A stretch of 64,000 bases of DNA. Origin: Marinobacter sp. BW6. Its GTDB lineage: Bacteria > Pseudomonadota > Gammaproteobacteria > Pseudomonadales > Oleiphilaceae. Shown piece by piece: positions 33,447-42,141 of this stretch (its first letter is position 1; each line of letters opens with the position of its first letter). The notes under the pieces are model-generated. The model saw only the letters and a program-made list of their open reading frames with translations. It was not told the origin of the DNA and ran no database searches. Location: contig NZ_VIRN01000037.1 in assembly GCF_008107725.1 (NCBI RefSeq), positions 310,001-374,000 of the forward strand. The letters are read 5' to 3'. The translations under genes and the position numbers were made by a program.

Positions 33447-35383
33447 GGCTGCTCCCCGGGTGGCAGTGCCAGCAGGTCCAGGTGCCGAACGACAATGGTA
33501 AGATTGGCCTCGGACAGCTGCCGGGATCGGGTTTCAAGCCAGTGCGCCAGGCGGTCCCGGTCTTTCGGAGACTGCTCGATGGCCGCCTCGGTCCAGCCCT
33601 GCATGAGCATCTGAGCCAAGGCCCGATCCTCGCTGCCTAACGTCCAGGGGGATTCCGCCAATTCAACCCGGTAACCTTCCGCGGAAAGCAGTTCCTTCAG
33701 AACGATCGGTGCCTCGGGCCCAAGCGCCGCACCGGTGCCCTTGTCGCCGTGTTGATGCTCGTTCACCAGAGTCTGAAGCAGCTCATCATCGGGATGGCCG
33801 GGGGACAATTCAAAATGCCCTGCATAGCTCAGTACGATAAGCATCGCTGAGTCCCTGCGCACCGCCACCTGGCTGAGAGCTTTCAGCCATGACTCTGAAA
33901 CGAGATCAATCAGTGCTGCCGCCGTGATCAGGGCAATCTCGGCAGGCAGGTGTTGCTCTATGTTCTCTGGCGATAACTGCACAGTGCGCGTCTCAAATGG
34001 AACGTCCAGTAAGTCCACACGCTGCCTGGCCTCGCGCAGTAGCGCATTATCCTGATCCAGGGCCAGCCAGGTTTGCGGTACCTGCAGCCCGGGCACCAGG
34101 AACAGGGCGTTGGAACCCCGGCCAGTGCCAATGTCGACGATCTGCATCGGGCAATGGCGTTCAGGCGGTAGCGCGTCGTAGCGGTTCAGCAACCATTGGT
34201 TCAACTCATCGGTCAGTGCCTTCGAGCGCGCACGATGATCTGCGGATTCCCGGGCCGCCAGCCATTCACTTTCGAATTCAGAATGCTGGTGCAGGTTTGC
34301 AGGAAAGCCACTGAAGTACCGCAACGCCTCGCTGACGTCCCTCGCGGTATCGGCCCATGAGCGAATCCGCCTCGATTCTCTGACAGCAAGCTTGCAGGCA
34401 TGGTCGAACTGGTCGGGATGTTCCAGCCAGTTTCTGATCCGGGCCTCAAGGGCCCTGACGTCGCCGGCACGATACTGAACGACCCCCGGCCTCGAGGAAG
34501 TTATCGCAAGGGCGCCGCCATCAGATGAAATGACCGGCAGACCTTCCGCCAGGGCCTCATCAATCACCATCCCATAGCCCTCGTAGAGCGAGGGCAACAC
34601 AAAGAAATCGGCCTTCCTGTAGAGATCGGCGAGCCCCGATTCTTCCACCTCCCCTACCAGCTCAACCCTGTCTTCAAGACCGGCCTTGGCAATTGCCAGG
34701 CGCACCTGTCGGCTGTATTCCGGATCACGACGGTCAGACCCCGCCAGCGCGCATTGCCACGGCAAGGCCTTCAGGCGTTCCAACGCTTCCACCAATTGGT
34801 GTTGGGCCTTGCGTGGTGACAAATGGGCGACGCACAGAATTTGGGGGGCATTGTTTACAGAGGACTCACCCCGAACTTGCGGGGTTTTGGTTCTGGTCAC
34901 ACCCGGCTCAGCGACCCGAATGGCCTCTGCCGGTACATCGTAATCCGCCAGACGGGCGGCCGTATGTTGGCTGGTGGTGATAACACCCTTTACAAATTCG
35001 AGCGCGTGTTTTTCGGTTTCTAGGAACCACTGCCTGTCGGCTTCACTGAGGCCCGTCTCGTCAGCGAGGGGGTGATGCACAAGGGCAAGCAGATTCAGGC
35101 GTTGGGTGTGCTTCTCGACGATCTCCGGCAGACCACCCATGGCAAGACCATCCAGGACCACAAAAGTGCCATCGGGAAAGCTCGCAAGCCTCTGATCCAT
35201 GGCGTCCCGGGCGACCTGATCCGGGTGCGGGAAATGCCCGGGCAAACCGCTTACCCGGGCCATACACCCGTTCTCGCAAAGAGCCTCTACCAGCTTGCGG
35301 ACATACCGGTAACCGCCGGTGTTCTGATCCGGATCGCCTGGCACCAGAAACTCGACGCATCCCGGTGGGTCAGATTCCGGCAT
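33443..35383 (-). CDS. Fusion of GT4 glycosyltransferase and SAM-dependent methyltransferase
   Basis: A 646-residue protein from the ATG at 35383 (MPESDPPG), overlapping the preceding PTPS-like gene by 14 bp; longer frames run inside that gene. Residues 1-370 form a GT-B, GT4-type domain: DQNTGGYRYVRKL near the start, ILCVAHLSPRKAQHQLVEAL, and the E-x7-E motif in LPSLYEGYGMVIDEALAEGLPVISS (about 271). From about 400 a class I methyltransferase follows with motif I VDIGTGRGSN (about 414) and ALDQDNALL. It probably glycosylates and methylates one acceptor. The neighbours suggest a pterin-like or lipid acceptor, unproven. Confidence 0.85.
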   Translation of the reverse strand: MPESDPPGCVEFLVPGDPDQNTGGYRYVRKLVEALCENGCMARVSGLPGHFPHPDQVARDAMDQRLASFPDGTFVVLDGLAMGGLPEIVEKHTQRLNLLALVHHPLADETGLSEADRQWFLETEKHALEFVKGVITTSQHTAARLADYDVPAEAIRVAEPGVTRTKTPQVRGESSVNNAPQILCVAHLSPRKAQHQLVEALERLKALPWQCALAGSDRRDPEYSRQVRLAIAKAGLEDRVELVGEVEESGLADLYRKADFFVLPSLYEGYGMVIDEALAEGLPVISSDGGALAITSSRPGVVQYRAGDVRALEARIRNWLEHPDQFDHACKLAVRESRRIRSWADTARDVSEALRYFSGFPANLHQHSEFESEWLAARESADHRARSKALTDELNQWLLNRYDALPPERHCPMQIVDIGTGRGSNALFLVPGLQVPQTWLALDQDNALLREARQRVDLLDVPFETRTVQLSPENIEQHLPAEIALITAAALIDLVSESWLKALSQVAVRRDSAMLIVLSYAGHFELSPGHPDDELLQTLVNEHQHGDKGTGAALGPEAPIVLKELLSAEGYRVELAESPWTLGSEDRALAQMLMQGWTEAAIEQSPKDRDRLAHWLETRSRQLSEANLTIVVRHLDLLALPPGEQP

Positions 35384-35768
35384 GGTAGCTGGCCCAGGCA
35401 ATGTGAGATTCAGAGAGGGTGACTTTGAGGCTGGAAATGCCTTTTCCGGTCTCACCCAGCCGGCCCCCGTGGATGGCTGCCGCCATCCGGTCGAAGACCA
35501 GTTTGGCCATGAATTCGGTGGTGGTGTTGCGCCCTCGCAGTTCGGGCAGTTCGTCCAGATTCTGCATGTTAAATTCGGAAAGTATGTTGTTGAGCAGTTC
35601 AGAGGCCAGGCCAATATCCACGACCAGATCATCCTGATCCAGCTGGTGACGCTCAAAGGTCACATCCACCACGTAGGTGGCCCCGTGGACCTTTTGCGCA
35701 GGACCAAAGATCTCTCCATTGAAGCTGTGGGCAATCATCATATGGTCCCGGACCGTCAAGCCGAACAT
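35370..35768 (-). CDS. 6-pyruvoyl-tetrahydropterin synthase / QueD-like protein lacking catalytic residues
   Basis: A 132-residue protein whose ATG follows AAGGAG. The overall PTPS/QueD pattern is clear: IAHSF (first Zn His), VHGATYVVDVTFE, VVDIGLASELLNNIL, NTTTEFMAKLVFDRM and VTLSESHIAWASY. Key positions differ from active enzymes. The catalytic Cys four residues before HGH is Ala, the HGH zinc pair is HGA, and the Asp-His pair in LDHxxLN reads NM. The late Glu that anchors the pterin ring is kept. So it could bind a pterin but is unlikely to run the usual reaction. It sits 30 bp after the dehydrogenase gene in a four-gene operon. Confidence 0.85.
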   Translation of the reverse strand: MFGLTVRDHMMIAHSFNGEIFGPAQKVHGATYVVDVTFERHQLDQDDLVVDIGLASELLNNILSEFNMQNLDELPELRGRNTTTEFMAKLVFDRMAAAIHGGRLGETGKGISSLKVTLSESHIAWASYHAGI

Positions 35769-35798
35769 AATCTCTCCTTCGCAGATGGTTTTGAATTT

Positions 35799-36806
35799 TC
35801 AGTACACAACTCGATGGCAGAGAGTCTCCCGGCCATCAATCAGAATTCCCGCCATGGATTTCGGCAGGTCATCGAACCGGCATTCGCCGGTAATCAGGGC
35901 GTCCAGCGCCTCATCCTGGAGCAATTCCAGCGCCAGCGCCAAGCGTTTGCGATAGTCCCACCTTGGGACTCGAGAGGGCACTATCTGGCCCACCTGACTG
36001 GATTTCAGGGTCAGGCGCCGCGGATGGAATGCAGCACCGAGTGGTGCGGATACCAGCTGATCACCGTACCAGCTCATTTCAACTATGGTTGCCTCCTGGC
36101 CAGCCAGTCCCAGCGCCGTCTCCAGGCCCGATGGGTGGCCACTGGAATGAATCACCAGGTCGTGGTCATCGGCGCCGGATTCGCTGCTGAAGGTTAGCCC
36201 CAGCTGTTCGGCAACGGCCTGCCTTTCGGGATTCGTATCGATTGCGGTTACTCGGGTTCCCGGGATGCGACTGGCCAACCAGGCCACGAGCAAACCAACC
36301 ACACCGAGACCAACCACGGCAATTCGGTCACCGACCGCTGGAGCTCCATCCCAGAGGCCGTTGACGGCGGTTTCCATGTTAGCGGCAAGAATCGCTCGCT
36401 CGGCGGGCAGATCTTTCGGCAAAGGCGTTACTGCCGACACCGGCACCCGATAGCGATTCTGGTGCGGGTAAAGACAGAATACCGTTTGCCCAACCAACTC
36501 AGCCGGCCCTTCCACAACCTTGCCGACACTGGCATAGCCGTACTTCACCGGCCAGGGGAAATCTCCCCCCTGAAACGGTGCCCGCATTGCGGAGTACTCA
36601 CTCCTTGGGACACGACCATGGAAAACCAGTGATTCGGTACCCCGACTGATGCCCGAGTAGAGAGCCTGGACAGTGACCAGTTTTCCTTCCTCTACATCAT
36701 CGGGCTCCGCAAGCGGCGTTTCCTGAATCTCGCCCTTGCCAGCGCCGGTTATCCACCAGGCACGGGCCATTGTCTCGGTGTTGAGAACATCACGGTCGCG
36801 TTCCAA
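35799..36806 (-). CDS. MDR-family dehydrogenase, BchC-like, without catalytic zinc
   Basis: A 335-residue protein from a TTG at 36806, six bases after AAAGGAG (within AAGGAGCTCCTT); an ATG at 36770 is the alternative. Zinc-independent features: the segment YSGISRGTESLVFHGRVP replaces the usual GICGSD, so the catalytic Cys is missing, and there is no structural-zinc Cys cluster. The Rossmann motif VVGLGVVGLLVAWLA (about 160) and DTNP mark NAD(P) binding. It resembles the BchC-like branch of medium-chain dehydrogenases. First gene of the minus-strand operon with the PTPS-like, glycosyltransferase-methyltransferase and membrane proteins. Substrate unknown. Confidence 0.82.
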   Translation of the reverse strand: MERDRDVLNTETMARAWWITGAGKGEIQETPLAEPDDVEEGKLVTVQALYSGISRGTESLVFHGRVPRSEYSAMRAPFQGGDFPWPVKYGYASVGKVVEGPAELVGQTVFCLYPHQNRYRVPVSAVTPLPKDLPAERAILAANMETAVNGLWDGAPAVGDRIAVVGLGVVGLLVAWLASRIPGTRVTAIDTNPERQAVAEQLGLTFSSESGADDHDLVIHSSGHPSGLETALGLAGQEATIVEMSWYGDQLVSAPLGAAFHPRRLTLKSSQVGQIVPSRVPRWDYRKRLALALELLQDEALDALITGECRFDDLPKSMAGILIDGRETLCHRVVY

Positions 36807-36985
36807 AAGGAGCTCCTTTACTTGGCGGTGTAATCAGCGGCATTGGTCGTCGCCCTTCCGGCGCTGAACCTTCAGGTCTGAACGCGGTCAATGCTCGTAA
36901 GCACACTCAGACATATCAACTATAGTCAGTGTACAGCGCATCCGGGGTGTTTAATGCCTGCAAACCTATACGCTGGAGTTCAGTG

Positions 36986-37720
36986 ATGGATTCTAACGGC
37001 CATTCAGCTTCACTCAGGGTTCCACTAGCGCTGGACCTGGCCTGGGGTTTTGGTCTTGTCGCCCTGCTCTGCCTTGCCACAGGCTGGCTAACCACGCCGC
37101 CCGCTCTTTTCTATTTGCTGGCAACCGCACTGTACCTGAGCGTTTGTGGCTTGGTTATCCGGGCCTGGCCCGAAACCCGGGACTTCGGCTGGGCAAACCG
37201 GGCAACCCTTTTGAGGGGTGGCCTGGTAATTGTCTTGGTGGCTTTAGCCCCATTCGCCGAACACCTGACTGACAGCCTCTGGCTGTATGGCTGGATGGCG
37301 TTGCTGGCGCTGATTCTGGATGGAGTGGACGGCAAGGTTGCCAGAGCGACGGGATCGGAGAGCGACTTTGGCGCCCGATTCGACATGGAGCTGGATGCGC
37401 TGTTCATTCTCGGGCTGAGCATTGCCGTTCTGGCATTGGGCAAGGCAGGCATCTGGGTACTGGCCCTCGGCCTTATACGCTACGCCTTTGTTGCTGCCAG
37501 CCACTGCCTGGATTGGCTGAACGCCCCACTGCCGGACAGCTTCAGGCGCAAGACCGTCTGCGTCTGGCAGATCGTTACCCTGCTCGTGGCGGTGTTGCCG
37601 CCAGTCAATACGTTGTTTGCCAGTACCACGCTTGCAACCGCCCTTTTGTTGCTGGTGTGGTCGTTTTTCCTGGATATTCGCTGGCTTTACCAGAGGAGAC
37701 ATCCCCATGTTGTGCATTAA
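36986..37720 (+). CDS. CDP-alcohol phosphatidyltransferase family protein
   Basis: A 244-residue membrane protein from the ATG at 36986, seven bases after GGAG. It has about seven helices and an exact CDP-alcohol phosphotransferase motif, DG-x2-AR-x8-G-x3-D-x3-D, in DGVDGKVARATGSESDFGARFDMELD (written here in two parts around residue 115). These enzymes join a CDP-activated alcohol to a lipid or sugar alcohol. It is divergent from the dehydrogenase gene with a 179-bp shared promoter region, and overlaps the YceI gene by 14 bp. It may belong to the same pathway as the divergent operon. Confidence 0.88.
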   Translation: MDSNGHSASLRVPLALDLAWGFGLVALLCLATGWLTTPPALFYLLATALYLSVCGLVIRAWPETRDFGWANRATLLRGGLVIVLVALAPFAEHLTDSLWLYGWMALLALILDGVDGKVARATGSESDFGARFDMELDALFILGLSIAVLALGKAGIWVLALGLIRYAFVAASHCLDWLNAPLPDSFRRKTVCVWQIVTLLVAVLPPVNTLFASTTLATALLLLVWSFFLDIRWLYQRRHPHVVH

Positions 37721-38324
37721 CCAGAAAACCCTTTCCCGCTCTGCCCTTGCGCTACCTGCGGCTCTTGCATTGAGCCCGGTGGCAATCGCGGAGCCAGAAA
37801 ACTATGTCGTGGATGACGAACACTTCTCGATGTTCTTTGAGATCATGCACATCGGCTACGCCCCAGTGATGGGCATGTTTCGGGAAGTCGAGGGTGAGTT
37901 CGTCTACGATGAGGAAGCCCGGGAGCTCAAATCCGGGAAACTGGTATTTCAGAGCGACAGCGTGTTTACCAACCACGAAAAGCGAGACGAACACGTTCGC
38001 AATGAAGACTTTCTCGACAGCGAACAGCATCCGGAGATCACCTTCACCGTTACCGACTTTGAAACCACCGGCGAGAACACCGGCAAGGTAACAGGCGACC
38101 TGGCGCTGCTCGGCCAGACCCGACCCGTGGTGCTCGACGTGACCCTTAACAAGGCTGACGTGTATCCCTTCGGCCACGAGGAATACACCCTTGGCATCAG
38201 TGCTTCGACTACACTGAAGCGCAGTGAATGGGGCATGACCTACGGCATCGATCAGGCAATGGTCGGTGATGAAGTCAAACTGCATTTCGGCTTCGAAGCC
38301 ATTCGGGAGTCTGGCTGGCTCTGA
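37707..38324 (+). CDS. YceI-family periplasmic protein
   Basis: A 205-residue protein from the ATG at 37707, eight bases after GAGGAG, so it is translated from the end of the phosphatidyltransferase gene. It has a signal peptide (LALPAALALSPVAIA) and a complete YceI lipocalin-like barrel: YVVDDEHFSMFFEIMHIGYAPVMGMFREVEGEF, SVFTNHEKRDEHVRNEDFLDSEQHPEITF, and the final DEVKLHFGFEAIR. YceI proteins bind isoprenoid-type lipids such as octaprenyl compounds in the periplasm. Coupling to a lipid-synthesis gene fits a lipid-carrier role. Confidence 0.9.
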   Translation: MLCINQKTLSRSALALPAALALSPVAIAEPENYVVDDEHFSMFFEIMHIGYAPVMGMFREVEGEFVYDEEARELKSGKLVFQSDSVFTNHEKRDEHVRNEDFLDSEQHPEITFTVTDFETTGENTGKVTGDLALLGQTRPVVLDVTLNKADVYPFGHEEYTLGISASTTLKRSEWGMTYGIDQAMVGDEVKLHFGFEAIRESGWL

Positions 38325-38456
38325 TTCTCGAACAACGGAAATGTGACCCACAGCACAACCCGGACACATTCTGTTACACAATCAGGCCGGATTTTTGGGG
38401 TGCGGCGTAAATCCCGTTATGTTTAAGGCTACAACAATAAACTAGGGACCTGCCGC

Positions 38457-39527
38457 ATGCCCGGTAAGGCTGTTTTACTGCTGACAATGGTAACCGCCGG
38501 TGTGGTTGGCACCGGGTATCTGCTTTCCGCCGACAACAATACTCAATTCAGTTGGCTCACTGAGCTGGCCAGCAAAGACGAATCTGCGTCCGTTCAGAAC
38601 ACACCGCCGGCAAAGCAACCGCCCAACTCCCCTTCTCAGCAACCCGAGCCGCCAACGGAAAACGCCCTTGGCTTCATGCTGGCCAGCGTTGCCGATCAGT
38701 ACGCCAAATCCACCCGATACCCAGCTTGGTCGGTGCCTCTCAGCCCGGAACGGGCCAGTGCCTACCGTGGCAATCACTACGAGCCGGTCAGCCTGCCGCT
38801 GGAGGGTAACGGGCAATTCACGGTCACGCTTGAAAAGTACCGGTTTACAGAGGGCGAGCAGATCCTTGTTGCTGCGGCTATCCAGGGTCCTCAGGTGCTT
38901 GGGCGCCCTCTCTCAGCAACCCTGGAGAGCCCCGAAAGCCGGGATGCCGTCGCCAGCACCACACTGGAGGAGGCCGGCTCGCCGGGTTACTTCGAGGGTG
39001 TTCTATCCGCCAGTCAATCACCGGGTGAATACCGACTGATCGTTGAAGCCCGTCTCGATGGTAAACCGGTTCGCCATGCCTCGACGCTGACCATTGAGCC
39101 CTACCTGGGTGAATTCGAAGGACTGGGCAATGCCCGCATCAGCAACAACAACCTCATCATCCCAGTTCGGTTCTCACCGGAAGATCCCGGCTTTTACGCG
39201 CTCTCGGCCCAGCTTTACGTTGGGCAGCGCCCGATTGCCCAACTGCAGGTGGAGAAAAGACTGGACAGCACCTCGGACACCATCAACCTGAAGGCACACG
39301 GTACGGTCCTGGCGAACCAAAAAGTAGATGGCCAACTTCAGCTGAAAAACCTGCAGATTCGCCAGCTTCCAGCCAGGCCAGGTGACAGAACCAATTACGC
39401 GTTCGGGCCCGACGAGGGCTACGCATTCACACCGCCGGACCTCGACAGCCTCACCGATACCCCGGCGGTGAACCCCGAATCGGAACAACGGGCGGCTCTG
39501 CTCCGGCAGCTTGCCGACAAGTTCTGA
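38457..39527 (+). CDS. Membrane-anchored periplasmic protein of unknown function next to a lipase
   Basis: A 356-residue protein from the ATG at 38457, eight bases after AGGGA. A single N-terminal hydrophobic helix (AVLLLTMVTAGVVGTGYLL) is followed by a Pro/Gln/Ser-rich linker (about residues 45-68) and a periplasmic part with beta-rich, Ig-like segments (GQFTVTLEKYRFTEGEQILVAAAI, GYFEGVLSASQSPGEYRLIVEARLDGKPV). This plan is like that of lipase foldases, but the foldase motif is not seen. I do not recognise the family. The lipase gene follows on the same strand after 102 bp, so it may help fold, export or regulate the lipase; that is inference. Confidence 0.7.
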   Translation: MPGKAVLLLTMVTAGVVGTGYLLSADNNTQFSWLTELASKDESASVQNTPPAKQPPNSPSQQPEPPTENALGFMLASVADQYAKSTRYPAWSVPLSPERASAYRGNHYEPVSLPLEGNGQFTVTLEKYRFTEGEQILVAAAIQGPQVLGRPLSATLESPESRDAVASTTLEEAGSPGYFEGVLSASQSPGEYRLIVEARLDGKPVRHASTLTIEPYLGEFEGLGNARISNNNLIIPVRFSPEDPGFYALSAQLYVGQRPIAQLQVEKRLDSTSDTINLKAHGTVLANQKVDGQLQLKNLQIRQLPARPGDRTNYAFGPDEGYAFTPPDLDSLTDTPAVNPESEQRAALLRQLADKF

Positions 39528-39629
39528 TGGCAGAGCGTAAGCTCTGCGCCGGCTGACGCCGGGCTGTACCGCTGCAAATGGCGGAGAAACGTCTTGTGAC
39601 AACAATAATTCAGCAAAGACGGAGCAACT

Positions 39630-40718
39630 ATGAAAACAACAAAGATCGGAAGTGCCTGTAAGACCGCCCTGGCGGTCGCTATCACCGGCAGTTTGTTTGC
39701 CGGCACCGCCCAGGCCCAGCTGGCCGGGCACAATGTGATCCTGGTTCACGGTTTCCAGCAGGAAGACCTGGCCAACCCTCCCGCCAATCTGCAGGAAGTC
39801 AAAAACGCCGGCGAGGACTACTGGCGCACCTTCTGGCTGTCCCGTGCCGAAGCCCGAATTGACTGGGGCAGTGACGGACGCGTTGAAGGTGGCATTGCCC
39901 AGCAGGCCTATGAACAGATGAGGCAGATCAGTCAGCAAGGGCTGTGCAATGACTATTGCATTATCGTGTCTCACTCCACCGGCGATCTGGTTACCCGTTA
40001 CCTTCTGGAAAACCAGGCGCGCTGGCTTCAGTCTGAGGGGCTTCAACCGCTGAAGATCCTGGCGGCGCTGGATTACTCAGGTGCCGGGGGTGGCACTGAA
40101 CTGGCCAACCTTGCCCTGAGCCTTGCCTACAACGACAGCTGGTACAACTGGCCCCTCAGGGCGGCGGTAGAAGCCTTCACGGGCATTGAACCGGAGCCGG
40201 GCAAACTGGGCGTGGTTAACGACCTGCAGACCAACGCAGCGCGCAACCTGGCGGTGAGCCCGAATTCAATCCCCAGGCTGCGCTTCGTGGCCGGCGGCTC
40301 TTCCTACGGCGGCATCACCAAACCGTTCATTGCAGGAACAGACGATGGTGTGGTGCCCACCCATTCGGCCTGTGGTGCAACATCCGCCGCCGGGATCGAT
40401 TCCTGCTCCTCCAGCATCAGCCTGGCGGGCAAGGTAACGAGCCAGAATGGACCGGGCGCTCTGTACTACAACCACTACCCGATACTGATGAACGAAGGCG
40501 CCACCCACAGCGGTGTGCTCGGCTCCGAGACGGGCAACATCTCCGTGCCGGTGGTCAACAACACCACCCTCAACGGTTTGCAGGTGGATTTCGCCAGCCG
40601 AACCTACAACAAGCGCGCGTGGTGGCAGTGGTGGGGTTCCGGTGAACAATACATCGAAGTGCCCGGCTCGGACCAGACAGATATGTCCAATCTGGTTTAC
40701 ACCACCCTGAACAACTGA
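39630..40718 (+). CDS. Secreted triacylglycerol lipase-like alpha/beta hydrolase
   Basis: A 362-residue protein with a signal peptide (ALAVAITGSLFAGTAQA) and ATG five bases after GGAG. Lipase features: NVILVHGFQQEDL (oxyanion HG), the nucleophile elbow IIVSHSTGDLVTRYL, a likely acid in AGTDDGVVP and a likely His in NEGATHSGVLG. The elbow is Ser-x-Ser-x-Gly rather than the common Gly-x-Ser-x-Gly. Two Cys pairs (CNDYC, CGATSAAGIDSC) suggest disulphides and extracellular action. It probably hydrolyses lipid esters outside the cell. The gene before it encodes an anchored periplasmic protein of unknown role. Confidence 0.85.
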   Translation: MKTTKIGSACKTALAVAITGSLFAGTAQAQLAGHNVILVHGFQQEDLANPPANLQEVKNAGEDYWRTFWLSRAEARIDWGSDGRVEGGIAQQAYEQMRQISQQGLCNDYCIIVSHSTGDLVTRYLLENQARWLQSEGLQPLKILAALDYSGAGGGTELANLALSLAYNDSWYNWPLRAAVEAFTGIEPEPGKLGVVNDLQTNAARNLAVSPNSIPRLRFVAGGSSYGGITKPFIAGTDDGVVPTHSACGATSAAGIDSCSSSISLAGKVTSQNGPGALYYNHYPILMNEGATHSGVLGSETGNISVPVVNNTTLNGLQVDFASRTYNKRAWWQWWGSGEQYIEVPGSDQTDMSNLVYTTLNN

Positions 40719-40743
40719 CCGCATCTGAAGAGGGCAAACGAAA

Positions 40744-40759
40744 GGCTCATGGAAGAGCC
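40744..40759 (+). terminator. Possible hairpin after the lipase gene
   Basis: GGCTC-6-GAGCC, 25 bp after the lipase stop, with no T-run after it. Weak as a terminator call. Confidence 0.25.
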
Positions 40760-40864
40760 ACTTCCTATCTCGGTAGTTCTACCCATCTTTTCTTTTTAGT
40801 TCGCAAACTATACATTGGTTCGCTTTCCCCGTTTGATTCACCCATTGCCGGCAAGCGATATCCG

Positions 40865-41815
40865 ATGTCTGACACCCACAAATCCGATCTTCTACTGGTT
40901 GTTGTCACCCTGTTCGCAGCCATCAGCTGGATGTTTTCCAAAGAAGCGGTGCTTTTAATGCCTCCGCTGATGTTCATGGCAGCCCGGTTTTTGATTGCCG
41001 GCACCGTGCTCGCCCTTTTCGCCCGCCGCTCGCTGATGAAACTAAGCGTGGATCAGCTTCGTCGAAGTGTGGGTGTCGGCCTGGTGTTCGGCACGGCAAT
41101 GACTTGCTGGGTGATGGGTCTGGTGCATATAACCAGCCTGGGCGAAGGAGCCTTCCTGACTAGCCTGGGCGTTGTGATTGTTCCCATTATTGCCCGGTTG
41201 GTGTTCAAGGAAGCCCAGCCTGCGAGTACTTGGCTGGCCATTCCGATTGCCGTTGCCGGGCTCGCGCTGCTCTCCCTTGAAAACGGATTCCGCCCCGAAG
41301 CAGGCCAGATTTTCTTCGTCATCGCAGCGACAATCTTCGCCCTGTACTTCAACCTCAATACCAGGGCGGCCAACCAGAGAACGGTGGTCAACCGGCTGGG
41401 CAAGACCGTGGAAAAGCATCGGGTACCCGCCCTGCCCCTGACCGCAATTGCGCTGCTCACGGTTGGCGTGCTGACCCTGATCGAGTCCATGATTATGGAA
41501 CGTTGGCAGCCTACCCTGAACAACCTGTCCCCCTTGCTGATCTGGTGGGTGGTCGCCAGTGCGGTCATTGGCACGGCCGGACGTTTTCTGCTTCAGACCT
41601 TCGCACAGAGCCTGTCCGCAAACAGCCATGGCGTAGTGATTCTGGTATTGGAACCGGTGTGGGTAGCCCTGTTCGCTGCAGGTTGGTTTGGTGAGGCCAT
41701 GACCAGCATTCAACTCGCAGGCTGCGGCCTGATTTTTGCCGCACTGATCGTCAACCGCTGGGCAGTTCTCAGCAAAGCCATCAAGGCAAAACTCAGGAAC
41801 CGGAAAACCGTATAA
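40865..41815 (+). CDS. EamA/DMT-family transporter
   Basis: A 316-residue inner-membrane protein with ten predicted helices in two EamA repeats: the first begins LLLVVVTLFAAISWMFSKEAVLLMPPLMFMAARFLIAG, the second after an insert of about 40 residues (NTRAANQRTVVNRLGKTVEKHRV), and ends HGVVILVLEPVWVALFAAGWFGEAMTSIQLAGCGLIFAALIVNRW. Members export metabolites or amino acids. The substrate is unknown. No strong ribosome-binding site is seen. A tRNA gene follows on the same strand. Confidence 0.88.
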   Translation: MSDTHKSDLLLVVVTLFAAISWMFSKEAVLLMPPLMFMAARFLIAGTVLALFARRSLMKLSVDQLRRSVGVGLVFGTAMTCWVMGLVHITSLGEGAFLTSLGVVIVPIIARLVFKEAQPASTWLAIPIAVAGLALLSLENGFRPEAGQIFFVIAATIFALYFNLNTRAANQRTVVNRLGKTVEKHRVPALPLTAIALLTVGVLTLIESMIMERWQPTLNNLSPLLIWWVVASAVIGTAGRFLLQTFAQSLSANSHGVVILVLEPVWVALFAAGWFGEAMTSIQLAGCGLIFAALIVNRWAVLSKAIKAKLRNRKTV

Positions 41816-41870
41816 AAGTGGTTGACCAGCATCGGCGAAATCCGTATATTTCCACCCCGTTGCAGGACAT

Positions 41871-41947
<77 letters not shown>

Positions 41948-41963
41948 ATTCTGCAAGAAAAAG

Positions 41964-41997
41964 AGTCACTTAGAGCGCAAGCCAAGTGGCTTTTTTT
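41964..41997 (+). terminator. Terminator after tRNA-Val
   Basis: AGTCACTT pairs with AAGTGGCT (one G-T pair) around an 11-base loop, followed by seven T. It ends the tRNA transcript. From here to 42141 nothing else is recognised. Confidence 0.75.
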
Positions 41998-42141
41998 GTG
42001 TCTGGCCATCTGTGCCGTTGCGCTAGGAATTTGCCGCCATTCTCACCCTGGCGGGAACGCCTACGCCAGTTCGCGACCCGCCCTTGCTTAGAGACGCCAC
42101 AATCAAACGTCGCTGATCGTGGCGCCACTTCTTGCCATGCC

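Noticed and set aside
33443..35656. Longer start for the GT-methyltransferase gene
   Set aside because: The extra 91 residues run inside the PTPS-like gene in another frame and are Trp/Pro/Cys-rich without homology; the ATG at 35383 is preferred.
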